This document shows positions 1 to 6,628 of a DNA stretch of 7,990 nt, piece by piece. Source of the DNA: CAZDSS01 sp964508185. Its GTDB lineage: Bacteria; Pseudomonadota; Alphaproteobacteria; Sphingomonadales; Govanellaceae. Within the stretch, counting starts at the first letter, position 1. Each line of letters opens with the position of its first letter. The notes under the pieces were generated by a model. That model had not been told where the DNA came from. It made no database searches and saw nothing but the letters and a program-made list of their open reading frames with translations. Made by a program: the position numbers and the translations under genes. The stretch lies in NCBI GenBank assembly GCA_964508185.1, contig CAZDSS010000111.1, forward strand, positions 1 through 7,990. The letters run 5' to 3'.

Positions 1-189
1 GGCCTCCTCGATCCGACGCAGCAGGCGGCAATAGATCTCCTCGCTGCCATCGGCGCAGTTCTCCCCCGCATGGAAGGCCCTGCTGGCCCGCGCCAGCTTC
101 CATACCTCCTTGGTGACGCCATGCATGTAGACGGCCAGGGACACGCCCCCGAAGCATACCACCGCCAGTCTGAGTTCCTTTTCCCGCAC
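1..189 (-). CDS. Patatin-related protein, N-terminal 63 residues (gene continues past the left edge)
   Basis: Read on the minus strand from a GTG at 189-187, the frame is open for 63 codons to base 1. It begins MREKELRLAVVCFGGVSLAV and continues YMHGVTKEVWKLARASRAF. This matches my memory of the N-terminus of long bacterial patatin-related proteins (the family with a DUF3376 C-terminal part), whose glycine-rich GGVSLAVYMHG segment (residues 14-24) forms the oxyanion hole of patatin-type lipid acyl hydrolases. The catalytic GxSxG serine and the Asp lie outside the window, so activity cannot be judged. The GTG start is chosen because an in-frame TAG lies upstream (complement of 229-231), no ATG falls between, and an AAGGGA ribosome site (complement of 195-200) sits 5 bases before it. 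The nearby ATG at complement 204-206 is in another frame. The gene diverges from the flavin reductase gene. Family membership is fairly secure; the substrate is unknown. Confidence 0.85.
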   Translation of the reverse strand, partial: MREKELRLAVVCFGGVSLAVYMHGVTKEVWKLARASRAFHAGENCADGSEEIYCRLLRRIEEA

Positions 190-383
190 CGCGTTCCCTT
201 GGTCATTCGCCCGCCGGCCGCTGCGCCCCTATGGACCGGGACGCATTATTGATGCATAGAAGGCCGTCGGCTCCGGCCTCACTATGCGGCCTCGGCCGGC
301 GATCTGGCAAGATGAAGCACAGGGACGAAGGCGGCATGGAGCCGGTGACAGGACATGAAGCGACGGGCGGCGGGAACCGGCCC
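190..383. promoter_or_regulatory. Divergent intergenic region between patatin-related and flavin reductase genes
   Basis: These 194 bases separate two divergent starts and must hold their promoters unless the flavin reductase begins further upstream. The most AT-rich stretch is near 243-258 and contains the small inverted repeat GCAT-tattg-ATGC. The part at 268-300 is rich in GGCC/CGGCC blocks. I cannot assign a convincing -35/-10 pair on either strand. The plus-strand frame of the flavin reductase is open back to an ATG at 231, but the extra residues look compositionally random. Confidence 0.3.
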
Positions 384-869
384 ATGAGTGAGGCTGACAA
401 GCGGGCCCTGCGATCTGCCTTCGGTCAGTTCGCGACGGGGGTGACCATCATCACCGCGCGCACGGCGGAGGGGCAGGATATCGGCATCACCGCCAATTCC
501 TTCTCATCCGTGTCGCTGGAGCCGCCGCTCCTGCTGTGGAGCCTGGCTCTCACCTCGCAAAGCATCGATGCGTTCGTGGCGGGCTTCCCGTTCGCAATCA
601 CCATCCTGTCCGACGAGCAGGAGGCGCTGGCCCGCCATTTTGGCCGCTCGGGCACCGACCAGTTCGCCCTGCTGCCCCAGCCGGCGACCATCGAGCACAA
701 TCATCACGGGGTTCCGCTCATCCGCGGCGGCATCGCCACCTTTGAATGCGTGGTGGAACAGGTGGTGCCGGCCGGGGACCACAACGTCCTGATCTCGCGC
801 ATCGAGCGGTTCGAGACCCATGCGGGCGCGCCGCTCCTGTTCTTCGGCGGGCGCTTCCTTTCGGCCTGA
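384..869 (+). CDS. Flavin reductase-like domain protein (FMN-binding split barrel)
   Basis: The 161-residue product matches the flavin reductase domain family, which binds FMN or FAD and usually supplies reduced flavin from NAD(P)H to a partner monooxygenase. Visible family segments, numbered from this start, are AFGQFATGVTIITA (12-25), GITANSFSSVSLEPPLLLWS (34-53, the flavin-binding loop and strand), HFGRSGTDQF (85-94), GGIATFEC (115-122), GDHNVLISRIERF (131-143, with the conserved Asp-His) and PLLFFGGRF (150-158). Length is typical. Start choice is uncertain: in-frame ATGs also occur at 336, 312 and 231. I chose 384 because a GGGAA site lies 7 bases upstream and family alignment begins at ADKRALRSAFG; 336, with AAGG 4 bases upstream, is the main alternative. 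No oxygenase gene is adjacent, so the partner and substrate are unknown. It could also be a stand-alone FMN-binding reductase. Confidence 0.9.
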   Translation: MSEADKRALRSAFGQFATGVTIITARTAEGQDIGITANSFSSVSLEPPLLLWSLALTSQSIDAFVAGFPFAITILSDEQEALARHFGRSGTDQFALLPQPATIEHNHHGVPLIRGGIATFECVVEQVVPAGDHNVLISRIERFETHAGAPLLFFGGRFLSA

Positions 870-871
870 CT

Positions 872-1387
872 TCAGACGAGCTGGCGCGGCCGCACGAAAG
901 ACGCAAGACTGCCGCGGCGCGGGGCGGCCTCCGCCCACGAATCGATGTCGAAGGTGATGACCGCAAGGGCTGCAGTCGGGAACTTGATGCCGAGCTCGCC
1001 CCAATCCTCCTCCTTCCCCTTGCCCACGAGGTCGAGGGCGAAATTCTGAAGCCCGGGATTGTGGCCGATCACCATCACCCGCTTCGCGGAGCCCCCATGG
1101 GCGCGGAGGAGGGACAGCAGCGTCGCGGGGCCGGCGAGATAGAGCTTTTCCTCATGCAGCACCTCGGGCTCGCTCCCGAGTTCGGCGAAGAGCGCGGCCA
1201 GGGTCTGCTCCGCGCGGAGCGCCGGGCTGCAGAGGATGAGGTCGGGGCGAAGATCGTTCGCGCGGATATGGCGCGCCATGGCCGCCGCCGCCTTGACGCC
1301 GCGGGCATTGAGGGGACGCTCCCGGTCGCCGAGGTCCGCATTGGACCAGTCCGACTTGGCGTGGCGCATGAGGAGGAGCGTCTTCAT
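872..1387 (-). CDS. SixA-type histidine phosphatase family protein
   Basis: This is a cytoplasmic 171-residue protein of the histidine phosphatase (phosphoglycerate mutase-like) superfamily, small SixA branch. Numbered from this start it has the catalytic RHA(K) motif at 8-11 with His9 as the expected phospho-acceptor, CSPALRAEQT (53-62) with the phosphate-binding Arg58, and VIGHNPGLQNFA (106-117) with the second active-site His109. E. coli SixA dephosphorylates a histidine phosphotransfer domain; many alphaproteobacterial members have no proven substrate, so that role is not assumed here. Two consecutive ATGs exist (1390 and 1387). A GAGG sequence on the minus strand ends 5 bases before the second but only 2 before the first, so I favour 1387. 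The stop is 2 bases from the stop of the convergent flavin reductase gene. The SDHAF4-like gene lies 67 bases upstream on the same strand, and co-transcription is plausible. Confidence 0.9.
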   Translation of the reverse strand: MKTLLLMRHAKSDWSNADLGDRERPLNARGVKAAAAMARHIRANDLRPDLILCSPALRAEQTLAALFAELGSEPEVLHEEKLYLAGPATLLSLLRAHGGSAKRVMVIGHNPGLQNFALDLVGKGKEEDWGELGIKFPTAALAVITFDIDSWAEAAPRRGSLASFVRPRQLV

Positions 1388-1454
1388 CATTCCCTCGTCC
1401 CGAACGAAGCCTCGGAAGAAGCGGTAACAGACGTGCCGGGGCAGCTCAAGGTGA

Positions 1455-1742
1455 CTAGAAGTCGGAAACGATGCCCTTCACTTCCCAGTCGCCGTAGCGG
1501 GTGGGCTCCGGCCCGCGGGGGCCGCCGATTTCCTTGGCCGGATTTTCCGCGGGCTCGATGGGCTGGCCGGCCCGGTCGCGCTTGGCATTGTCGTCGTCGA
1601 TGCTGCTCGGCGGATTGTCGCGGGCGGGGGTCGAACGGGGATCCGGCGCCTGCCGCGCCCCGTCGGGCGTGCGGCCGGGGCTCTTCTGCTGTTCGGTCGG
1701 GGAGTCGCGCTCGGTCATCTTTTGGTCCATCTTGCGTTTCAT
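1455..1742 (-). CDS. DUF1674 protein, succinate dehydrogenase assembly factor 4 (SDHAF4) family
   Basis: This is a small, very hydrophilic 95-residue protein. Residues 1-70 are rich in Pro, Asp, Arg and Ser and look disordered. The conserved part is the C-terminus: EIGGPRGPEPTRYGDWE at 71-87, then a short tail ending VSDF. This is the hallmark of DUF1674/SDHAF4 proteins. In mitochondria SDHAF4 (yeast Sdh8) binds the flavinylated SdhA subunit and protects it until it joins SdhB; a like role in this bacterium is inference. No sdh genes are in view, so the link rests on the motif alone. The start is uncertain: ATGs at residues 1, 5 and 9 (1742, 1730, 1718) all lack a strong ribosome site, and the first is used here. 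It is the first gene of a possible minus-strand unit with the SixA-like gene and diverges from htpX, an arrangement I recall from other Hyphomicrobiales. Confidence 0.85.
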   Translation of the reverse strand: MKRKMDQKMTERDSPTEQQKSPGRTPDGARQAPDPRSTPARDNPPSSIDDDNAKRDRAGQPIEPAENPAKEIGGPRGPEPTRYGDWEVKGIVSDF

Positions 1743-1847
1743 GCTGCAGTTTCTAAATAAGAGCTAATCTCGCTCCTGAACAGGGGCCGCGGAATTCGTC
1801 AGGCGTCGTTCACGGGAAATCCGCGTTTTCAGGTTAATGGGGTTTTC
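1743..1847. promoter_or_regulatory. Divergent promoter region between the SDHAF4-like gene and htpX
   Basis: These 105 bases must serve two divergent genes and are more AT-rich at both ends than the flanking coding DNA. On the minus strand, TGTTCA and TATTTA are 17 bases apart upstream of the SDHAF4-like gene, but each matches the -35/-10 consensus at only about 3 of 6 positions. On the plus strand, GTTTTCA occurs twice, at 1825-1831 and 1842-1848, the second running into the htpX start codon. GGGG at 1839-1842 lies 5 bases before the htpX ATG and probably serves as its ribosome site. No heat-shock (sigma-32) promoter is convincing. Confidence 0.35.
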
Positions 1848-2711
1848 ATGGGTTTGGTTCGCACGGGCATTCTTCTTGCTGGTCTCACGGCGTTCTTCCT
1901 TGCCATCGGCTACATGATCGGCGGCACCGGAGGCATGGCGATCGCGCTCGTCTTCGCCCTTGCCACGAACCTTTTCGCCTACTGGAATTCCGACAAGCTG
2001 GTGCTCCGCATGTATGGCGCGCGCGAAGTGGATGCGCGCACCGCGCCGGAGCTCTACGGCATCGTCCAGGGTCTCGCCCGGCGCGGCGGGCTGCCCAACG
2101 CCTTCGCCACCGGCCGCAATCCGGAAAACGCCGCGGTCGCCGCGACCACGGGCCTTCTGCAGATCCTGAACCGTGACGAGGTCGCGGGCGTCATGGCCCA
2201 TGAGCTCGCCCATGTGAAGAGCCGCGACACCCTCATCATGACCATCAGCGCGACCATTGCGGGCGCCATCGGCATGCTCGCCAATTTCGCCTTCTTCTTC
2301 GGCGGCGGCAGCGACAACCGCAACAATCCGCTGGGTGTCATCGGCGTCATCCTGGTGATGGTTCTCGCGCCCATCGCCGCCATGCTGATCCAGATGGCCA
2401 TCAGCCGCACCCGGGAATATGAGGCAGACCGCATCGGCGCCGAAATCTGCGGCAATCCCGCGGCGCTGGCCGCGGCGCTCGCCAAGCTGCAGAGGGGCGC
2501 GGCGCGGGTTCCCAATCCGCAGGCGGAGCATAATCCCGCGACCGCCCATCTGTTCATCGTCAATCCGCTTCACGGCAAGTCCTTCGCCAGCCTGTTCTCC
2601 ACCCATCCCGACATGGGCGACCGCATCGCCCGTCTGATGGAGATGGCGCGCAGCATGACGGCGCGTCCCACGGCCGCGCCCCGCGGCTCCTTCGGCGGGC
2701 CCTGGGGATGA
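1848..2711 (+). CDS. htpX: HtpX, membrane zinc metalloprotease (M48B), with an apparent internal 12-residue deletion
   Basis: HtpX is an inner-membrane protease that cleaves misfolded membrane proteins, with its active site on the cytoplasmic side. The 287-residue product has likely membrane helices at about 7-25, 31-46, 130-151 and 162-184. The zinc motif HELAH is at 118-122, and the third ligand is expected to be Glu190 in SRTREYEAD (186-194). It ends in the typical alphaproteobacterial tail, including NPATAHLFIVNPL, STHPDMGDRIA and a final GGPWG. Oddly, residues 77-90 read LARRGGLPNAFATG. In relatives I remember, GLP is followed by about 12 residues of the type MPRVYVIDSPQP before NAFATG. 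That segment, a core beta strand in M48 enzymes, is absent here with the frame kept. The protein could be misfolded or altered in activity, or this could be a sequencing or assembly error. The gene overlaps rsmB by 4 bases. Confidence 0.95.
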   Translation: MGLVRTGILLAGLTAFFLAIGYMIGGTGGMAIALVFALATNLFAYWNSDKLVLRMYGAREVDARTAPELYGIVQGLARRGGLPNAFATGRNPENAAVAATTGLLQILNRDEVAGVMAHELAHVKSRDTLIMTISATIAGAIGMLANFAFFFGGGSDNRNNPLGVIGVILVMVLAPIAAMLIQMAISRTREYEADRIGAEICGNPAALAAALAKLQRGAARVPNPQAEHNPATAHLFIVNPLHGKSFASLFSTHPDMGDRIARLMEMARSMTARPTAAPRGSFGGPWG

Positions 2712-4039
2712 GGGGGCGCGGGCGTAACGACGATCTCAGGGCTCGTCTTGCGGCACTCCTCGCCCTGCACAATGTCTGCGAGGGCGGACGCTATCTGGAC
2801 GAAGCCTTCGCGGCGGCGCTTCGCCCCTATGGGGATCTGTCGCCCAGCGACCGGGCCTTCGCGCGGCTTCTGGTGACCACATCCCTCCGCCGACTGGGCC
2901 AGATCGATTCCATCATCAATCCGTTCCTTGCCGATCCGAAGCGGCCGCTGCCGCACCGGGTGCGCCATGCCCTGCGGCTCGGCGCGGCGCAGCTCCTGTT
3001 CCTCGGCACGCCGCCGCATGCGGCGGTCGATACCACCGTTCGCCTCGTGGCCGAGGACCAGGCCCCGGAGGTGCGGCGTCTCAAGGGTCTGGTGAACGCC
3101 GTCATGCGCCGCATCAGCCGGGAAGGGGCGGAAATCGCCGCCGCCGAGGACGCGCCCCGGCTCAACACCCCGCCCTGGCTCTGGGAAAGCTGGGAGCGGC
3201 GCTTCGGCTCCCGCGTCACCAAGGACATCGCCGCCGCCCATCTGGACGAGCCCCCGCTCGATCTCACGATCAGGCCCGGCGTCGATCGCGACAGCCTGAT
3301 CCGCGAAATCACGGAACAGGGCATTGCGGCGGAGCCTTCGCCTTCGGGCGGCATCCGCCTGCGCCAGGCGGGGGTGGTGGAGCAGCTGCCGGGCTACGAC
3401 CGCGGCGAATGGTGGGTGCAGGACGCGGCGGCGGCGCTTCCCGCCAGGCTCATGCCCATTGAGGCCGGACAGCGGGTCGCCGATCTCTGCGCCGCTCCCG
3501 GCGGCAAGACGGCGCAGCTTGCGGCGGCGGGTGCAAGGGTCACCGCCCTCGACGTTTCCGAACGAAGGCTCGAGCTCGTGCGCGCCAATCTCGCCCGTCT
3601 CAAGCTTCAGGCCGAGGTGGTGGCGGCTGACGCCGCATGCTTCCGCCCCGATCAGCCCTTCGATCACGTTCTGCTGGACGCCCCCTGCATGGCGACCGGC
3701 ACGCTGCGTCGCCATCCCGACGGCTTCGTCCTGAAGAACAGGCGGGACCTTGCGTCCCTCGTCGAGGGGCAGCGGCGGCTTCTGGACGCCGCGGCGGAGA
3801 TGGTGAAACCGGGCGGCACGCTTCTTTACTGCGTCTGTTCGCTCGAAGCGGAGGAGGGGGCCGAGCAGATCGAGAACTTCCTCTCCCGGCGCAAGGATTT
3901 CGCCCGGGCGGCCATTGCGCCCGATGAACTGCCGCCCGCGTTCGGGGACGCGGTGACCGCCGCGGGCGACGTGCAGACCCTGCCCTTCATGGCGGGCGGG
4001 GTCGACGGCTTCTTCATCGCCCGTCTCACCCGACCTTGA
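2708..4039 (+). CDS. rsmB: RsmB (Fmu/Sun), 16S rRNA cytosine-C5 methyltransferase
   Basis: The 443-residue protein is the SAM-dependent enzyme that, in E. coli, methylates C967 of 16S rRNA during small-subunit assembly in the cytoplasm. An N-terminal NusB-like RNA-binding domain spans about 8-140 (for example RARLAALLALHNV, LRRLGQIDSIINPFL and LKGLVNAVMRRI). The Rossmann methyltransferase domain follows: SAM motif I VADLCAAPGGKTAQL (257-271), an acidic strand end ALDVSERRLELV (280-291), motif IV LLDAPCMATGTLRRHPDG (322-339) with Cys327, and motif VI LLYCVCSLEAEEG (372-384) with Cys377, the expected nucleophile. Both cysteines of the RNA m5C pair are present. Residue 328 is Met where Ser or Thr is usual. 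The start ATG overlaps the htpX stop (ATGA, 2708-2711), which suggests translational coupling. Length is normal for the family. Confidence 0.96.
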   Translation: MRGRGRNDDLRARLAALLALHNVCEGGRYLDEAFAAALRPYGDLSPSDRAFARLLVTTSLRRLGQIDSIINPFLADPKRPLPHRVRHALRLGAAQLLFLGTPPHAAVDTTVRLVAEDQAPEVRRLKGLVNAVMRRISREGAEIAAAEDAPRLNTPPWLWESWERRFGSRVTKDIAAAHLDEPPLDLTIRPGVDRDSLIREITEQGIAAEPSPSGGIRLRQAGVVEQLPGYDRGEWWVQDAAAALPARLMPIEAGQRVADLCAAPGGKTAQLAAAGARVTALDVSERRLELVRANLARLKLQAEVVAADAACFRPDQPFDHVLLDAPCMATGTLRRHPDGFVLKNRRDLASLVEGQRRLLDAAAEMVKPGGTLLYCVCSLEAEEGAEQIENFLSRRKDFARAAIAPDELPPAFGDAVTAAGDVQTLPFMAGGVDGFFIARLTRP

Positions 4040-4091
4040 TCCGATCACGGAGCCATTGCGGCCTTGAATCTTAACTGGTAAGCAGAGCCTC

Positions 4092-4760
4092 ATGACCCGA
4101 CCCCTGCGCATCGCCCCGTCCATCCTCTCCGCCGACTTCGCGAAGCTCGGCGAGGAACTGCGCGCCGTAACGAAGGCCGGCGCCGATTTCATCCATGTGG
4201 ACGTGATGGACGGACATTATGTCCCCAACATCACCATCGGCCCGGCCGTGGTGAAGGCCCTGCGGCCGCACAGCGCGCTTCCCTTCGACGTCCATCTGAT
4301 GATCGCGCCGGTGGATCCCTACATCCCGGCCTTTGCGGACGCGGGGGCCGACATCATCACCATCCATGCGGAGGCGGGGCCCCATCTCCATCGCAGCCTG
4401 CAGCTCATCAAGTCGCTCGGCAAGAAGGCGGGCGTGTCGCTCAATCCCTCGACCCCGGTGGAGGCGGTGGATTACGTGATGGACGACGTGGACCTCATCC
4501 TCGTCATGACCGTCAATCCCGGCTTCGGCGGCCAGAGCTTCATCCCGTCCCAGCTCGACAAGATCCGCCGTCTGCGTGAGCGCATCGACCGGAGCGGCCG
4601 CGACATCATGCTGGAGGTGGATGGCGGCGTGACGACCGACACCATCGGCCCGGTGGTCGCCGCCGGGGCCGACGTGCTGGTCGCAGGCACCGCCACCTTC
4701 AAGGGCGGTCCGGAACAATACGCCGCCAATATCGAGGCCCTTCGCCGGGCAGCATCCTGA
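4092..4760 (+). CDS. rpe: Ribulose-phosphate 3-epimerase
   Basis: Rpe interconverts D-ribulose 5-phosphate and D-xylulose 5-phosphate in the pentose phosphate pathway (and in the Calvin cycle where present); it is a cytoplasmic TIM-barrel metalloenzyme. The 222-residue sequence is full length and shows all key sites: IAPSILSADF (7-16) with Ser10, HVDVMDGHYVPN (35-46) with metal ligand His35 and catalytic Asp37, FDVHLMI (65-71) with His68, VNPGFGGQSFI (141-151, the phosphate-loop region), and LEVDGGV (174-180) with the second catalytic, metal-binding Asp177. GTATF near 199-203 completes the phosphate site. It begins 52 bases after rsmB, with only a weak AGAG before the ATG, and is followed 28 bases later by the heparinase-family gene. 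It probably belongs to the same transcript. Whether it serves CO2 fixation cannot be told, since no Calvin-cycle genes are visible. Confidence 0.98.
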   Translation: MTRPLRIAPSILSADFAKLGEELRAVTKAGADFIHVDVMDGHYVPNITIGPAVVKALRPHSALPFDVHLMIAPVDPYIPAFADAGADIITIHAEAGPHLHRSLQLIKSLGKKAGVSLNPSTPVEAVDYVMDDVDLILVMTVNPGFGGQSFIPSQLDKIRRLRERIDRSGRDIMLEVDGGVTTDTIGPVVAAGADVLVAGTATFKGGPEQYAANIEALRRAAS

Positions 4761-4788
4761 TCTGCCCTGATGGGTTTGGGAGCATCCG

Positions 4789-6507
4789 ATGTCGGAGCTT
4801 GAACGCCGGACGCAAGGTCTGCTCCGCCGTTCCCTGATCCGCGGGCGGTCGGCTTTACGCCGGCTTTCAACCGCGCCCGCCTTCGATGCCATCGCCCTTG
4901 CCGGGCCCCATCCCCTGCGCCTCGTCGCCGTGCCGCCGGATCCCTGGCCGGGCGATCCCGCCGCGGGCGCGGCGATCCTCACCGGCCGCTTCGTCCATCG
5001 CGGGCAGGTGCTGCGCGACGGCGCATCCGAGCACTGGAAGCCCGAGGCGCTCTGGGCCGCGCGCAGCATCAGTTTCGGCTGGCAGCGCTGGCTCCATGGC
5101 TTCGCCTGGGCCCGCGACCTTGCGGCAACCGCCGACCGCGCCCAGGCCAAGCGCCTGATGGAAGCCCATATGCGCGCCTGGCTCGCCCACCATGACAGGC
5201 GGCCCTCCGTCGCCTGGGAGCCCGCGGTGCTCGCCCGCCGCCTCATGGCCTGGATTTCCTATGCGCCGCTCATCCTTGCGAGCGACGACAAGGTGCTGCG
5301 CAGCGCGATCCTCACCAGCATGGCGCGGCAGGCGCGCCATCTCGCCCGCGCCTGGACCGAGGCCGAGGACGGGGCCGACCGCCTGCGCGCGGTGGTGGGC
5401 CTGTGCTTCGCAGGGCTGTTCCTGCCCGAGAGCAATCGCGAGCGGCGGGCGCTGGCGGCTCTGGACGCCACCATTTCCCGCCTCGTCCTCGCGGACGGCG
5501 GCATGGTCACCCGCTCGCCGGCGGAGCTCTATACGGCCTTCCGTGATCTCTTGAGCCTGGAATCGGCGCTCAAGGCCCTGGACCGCCCGGCATCGCCCCT
5601 CATGATCAAGGCGCTCGACCGCATGGCGACCATGCTCAAGGCGCTGACCCTGGGCGACCGCCGCCTTGCCCAGTTCAATGGGGCGTCCGCCGAGCTTGCG
5701 GCGGTGCTCGACGATCTCGACGGCCCCTTCGCCCGCATGGCGCCCATGGCCAACGGGCGGCACAGCGGCTTCCAGCGGCTGGCGCGGGGCGAGATCGTGG
5801 TGGTGGTGGACGCGGGCCCGCCGCCGCCTCAGCTGCAAAGCCGCTGGCATCATGCGGGCACCCTCAGCTTCGAGATGAGCCTTGGGGAAGAGCGTCTGGT
5901 CGTCAATTGCGGCAGCCTGCGTGCCGTGCCCGACCCCGACGCCCTGTCGTTCCCCGGCCTTTCGGCGCAAAGCCTCGCGATCCTCATGCGGGCGACGGCG
6001 ACCCATTCGACCCTCGTCGTCAACGACACCAATTCGGCGGAGATCCAGCGCAACGGCCTCATCGGCCGGGGGCCGAAGATCGTCGCCTCCCGCCGCGAGG
6101 AGGTGGAGGGGGCGCTTCTCCTCGACATGCGGCACGACGGCTACGGCGACCGCTTCGGGCTTGAGCATCGCCGCCGCCTGTTTCTCGATGCGGACGGAAG
6201 GAGTCTGCGCGGCGAGGACAGCCTCGTGGCGCTCCGCACCCGGCGGCGGCCCCTGAAATACGACATCCGCTTCCACCTTCACCCCGACGTCACGGTGCGG
6301 GTTATGGACGGCGGCAATTCCTGTCTCCTGCGCCTGCCGTCGGGGCGGAGCGTCCAGTTCCTCGCGCGCGGCGGAGTGCTGTCGCTTGATGACAGCCTCT
6401 ATCTCGGCACCCCGGCGCGGCCGCGCCCCTGCCGCCAGATCGTCGTCACCGGCAATGTGCAGGCGGACGAAAACCTGGTGCAGTGGGCCTTCGTTCTGAA
6501 CAATTAG
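4789..6507 (+). CDS. Heparinase II/III family protein
   Basis: This 572-residue protein resembles the heparinase II/III-like proteins found beside purH in many alphaproteobacteria. Characterised relatives are polysaccharide lyases cleaving acidic glycans such as heparan or alginate; the substrate here is unknown. Residues about 90-310 form the expected helical (alpha/alpha toroid) part, with FGWQRWLHGFAWARDLA (96-112) and WEPAVLARRLMAW (143-155). Residues about 320-565 fit the C-terminal heparinase II/III beta domain, with NGRHSGFQRL (322-331), VVVVDAGPPPP (337-347), WHHAGTLSFEMS (353-364), VNCGS (372-376) and ATHSTLVVNDTNSAE (404-418). I see no signal peptide: the N-terminus is Arg-rich with no hydrophobic core. 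Export is therefore doubtful or uses another route, and a role on cytoplasmic or envelope glycans is only a guess. GGGAG (4778-4782) lies 6 bases before the ATG, supporting this start. Confidence 0.9.
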   Translation: MSELERRTQGLLRRSLIRGRSALRRLSTAPAFDAIALAGPHPLRLVAVPPDPWPGDPAAGAAILTGRFVHRGQVLRDGASEHWKPEALWAARSISFGWQRWLHGFAWARDLAATADRAQAKRLMEAHMRAWLAHHDRRPSVAWEPAVLARRLMAWISYAPLILASDDKVLRSAILTSMARQARHLARAWTEAEDGADRLRAVVGLCFAGLFLPESNRERRALAALDATISRLVLADGGMVTRSPAELYTAFRDLLSLESALKALDRPASPLMIKALDRMATMLKALTLGDRRLAQFNGASAELAAVLDDLDGPFARMAPMANGRHSGFQRLARGEIVVVVDAGPPPPQLQSRWHHAGTLSFEMSLGEERLVVNCGSLRAVPDPDALSFPGLSAQSLAILMRATATHSTLVVNDTNSAEIQRNGLIGRGPKIVASRREEVEGALLLDMRHDGYGDRFGLEHRRRLFLDADGRSLRGEDSLVALRTRRRPLKYDIRFHLHPDVTVRVMDGGNSCLLRLPSGRSVQFLARGGVLSLDDSLYLGTPARPRPCRQIVVTGNVQADENLVQWAFVLNN

Positions 6508-6628
6508 GACGGATCGCAAGCCTATAGATGCTTGAAAGCTGCGGCGGGATGCCGTAACCCACCGCGATGACCGCGACGGCCGAGGTTCCGCCGCCGCTCC
6601 CCTGGATCTCGATCAAGGACCGAAGAAC
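6508..6628 (+). promoter_or_regulatory. Leader/intergenic region upstream of purH with two small inverted repeats and short reading frames
   Basis: This 121-base gap is the longest between plus-strand genes from htpX onward. CAAGC (6517-6521) pairs with GCTTG (6530-6534) across an 8-base loop containing TATAGA. Just downstream, GCGGcGGG (6541-6548) pairs with CCCaCCGC (6558-6565) around a 9-base loop with one mismatch. No T-run follows either stem, so they are poor intrinsic terminators. Two tiny frames occur: 9 codons at 6528-6557, and 21 codons at 6567-6632 whose TGA overlaps the purH ATG. Neither has a clear ribosome site. AAGGA at 6615-6619, 9 bases before the ATG, is the probable purH ribosome site. 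A promoter here is possible (TATAGA at 6523-6528), but no matching -35 is seen. Confidence 0.35.

Noticed and set aside
231..383. N-terminal extension of the flavin reductase from ATG 231, 312 or 336
   Set aside because: The frame is open, but the extra residues do not look like the family and the 384 start has a reasonable ribosome site. Start 336 remains possible.
746..1756. A 336-codon plus-strand open frame over the SixA-like and SDHAF4-like genes
   Set aside because: Both minus-strand genes have diagnostic motifs, and this frame would also overlap the end of the flavin reductase gene. It is a shadow.
2570..4192. A 540-codon minus-strand open frame across rsmB
   Set aside because: It is antisense to rsmB, whose motifs are unambiguous. 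The predicted protein is compositionally biased and resembles no family I know.
4071..5246. A 391-codon minus-strand open frame across rpe and the heparinase start
   Set aside because: Antisense to rpe with all catalytic residues intact on the plus strand; no domain is recognisable.
4867..6519. A 550-codon open frame on the minus strand opposite the heparinase-family gene
   Set aside because: It mirrors a well-supported plus-strand gene. Its product is rich in Arg, Gly, Ala and His with no recognisable domain, as expected for an antisense shadow in GC-rich DNA.
6541..6565. Intrinsic terminator after the heparinase-family gene
   Set aside because: The stem has a mismatch and is not followed by a run of T, so it does not meet the usual form.
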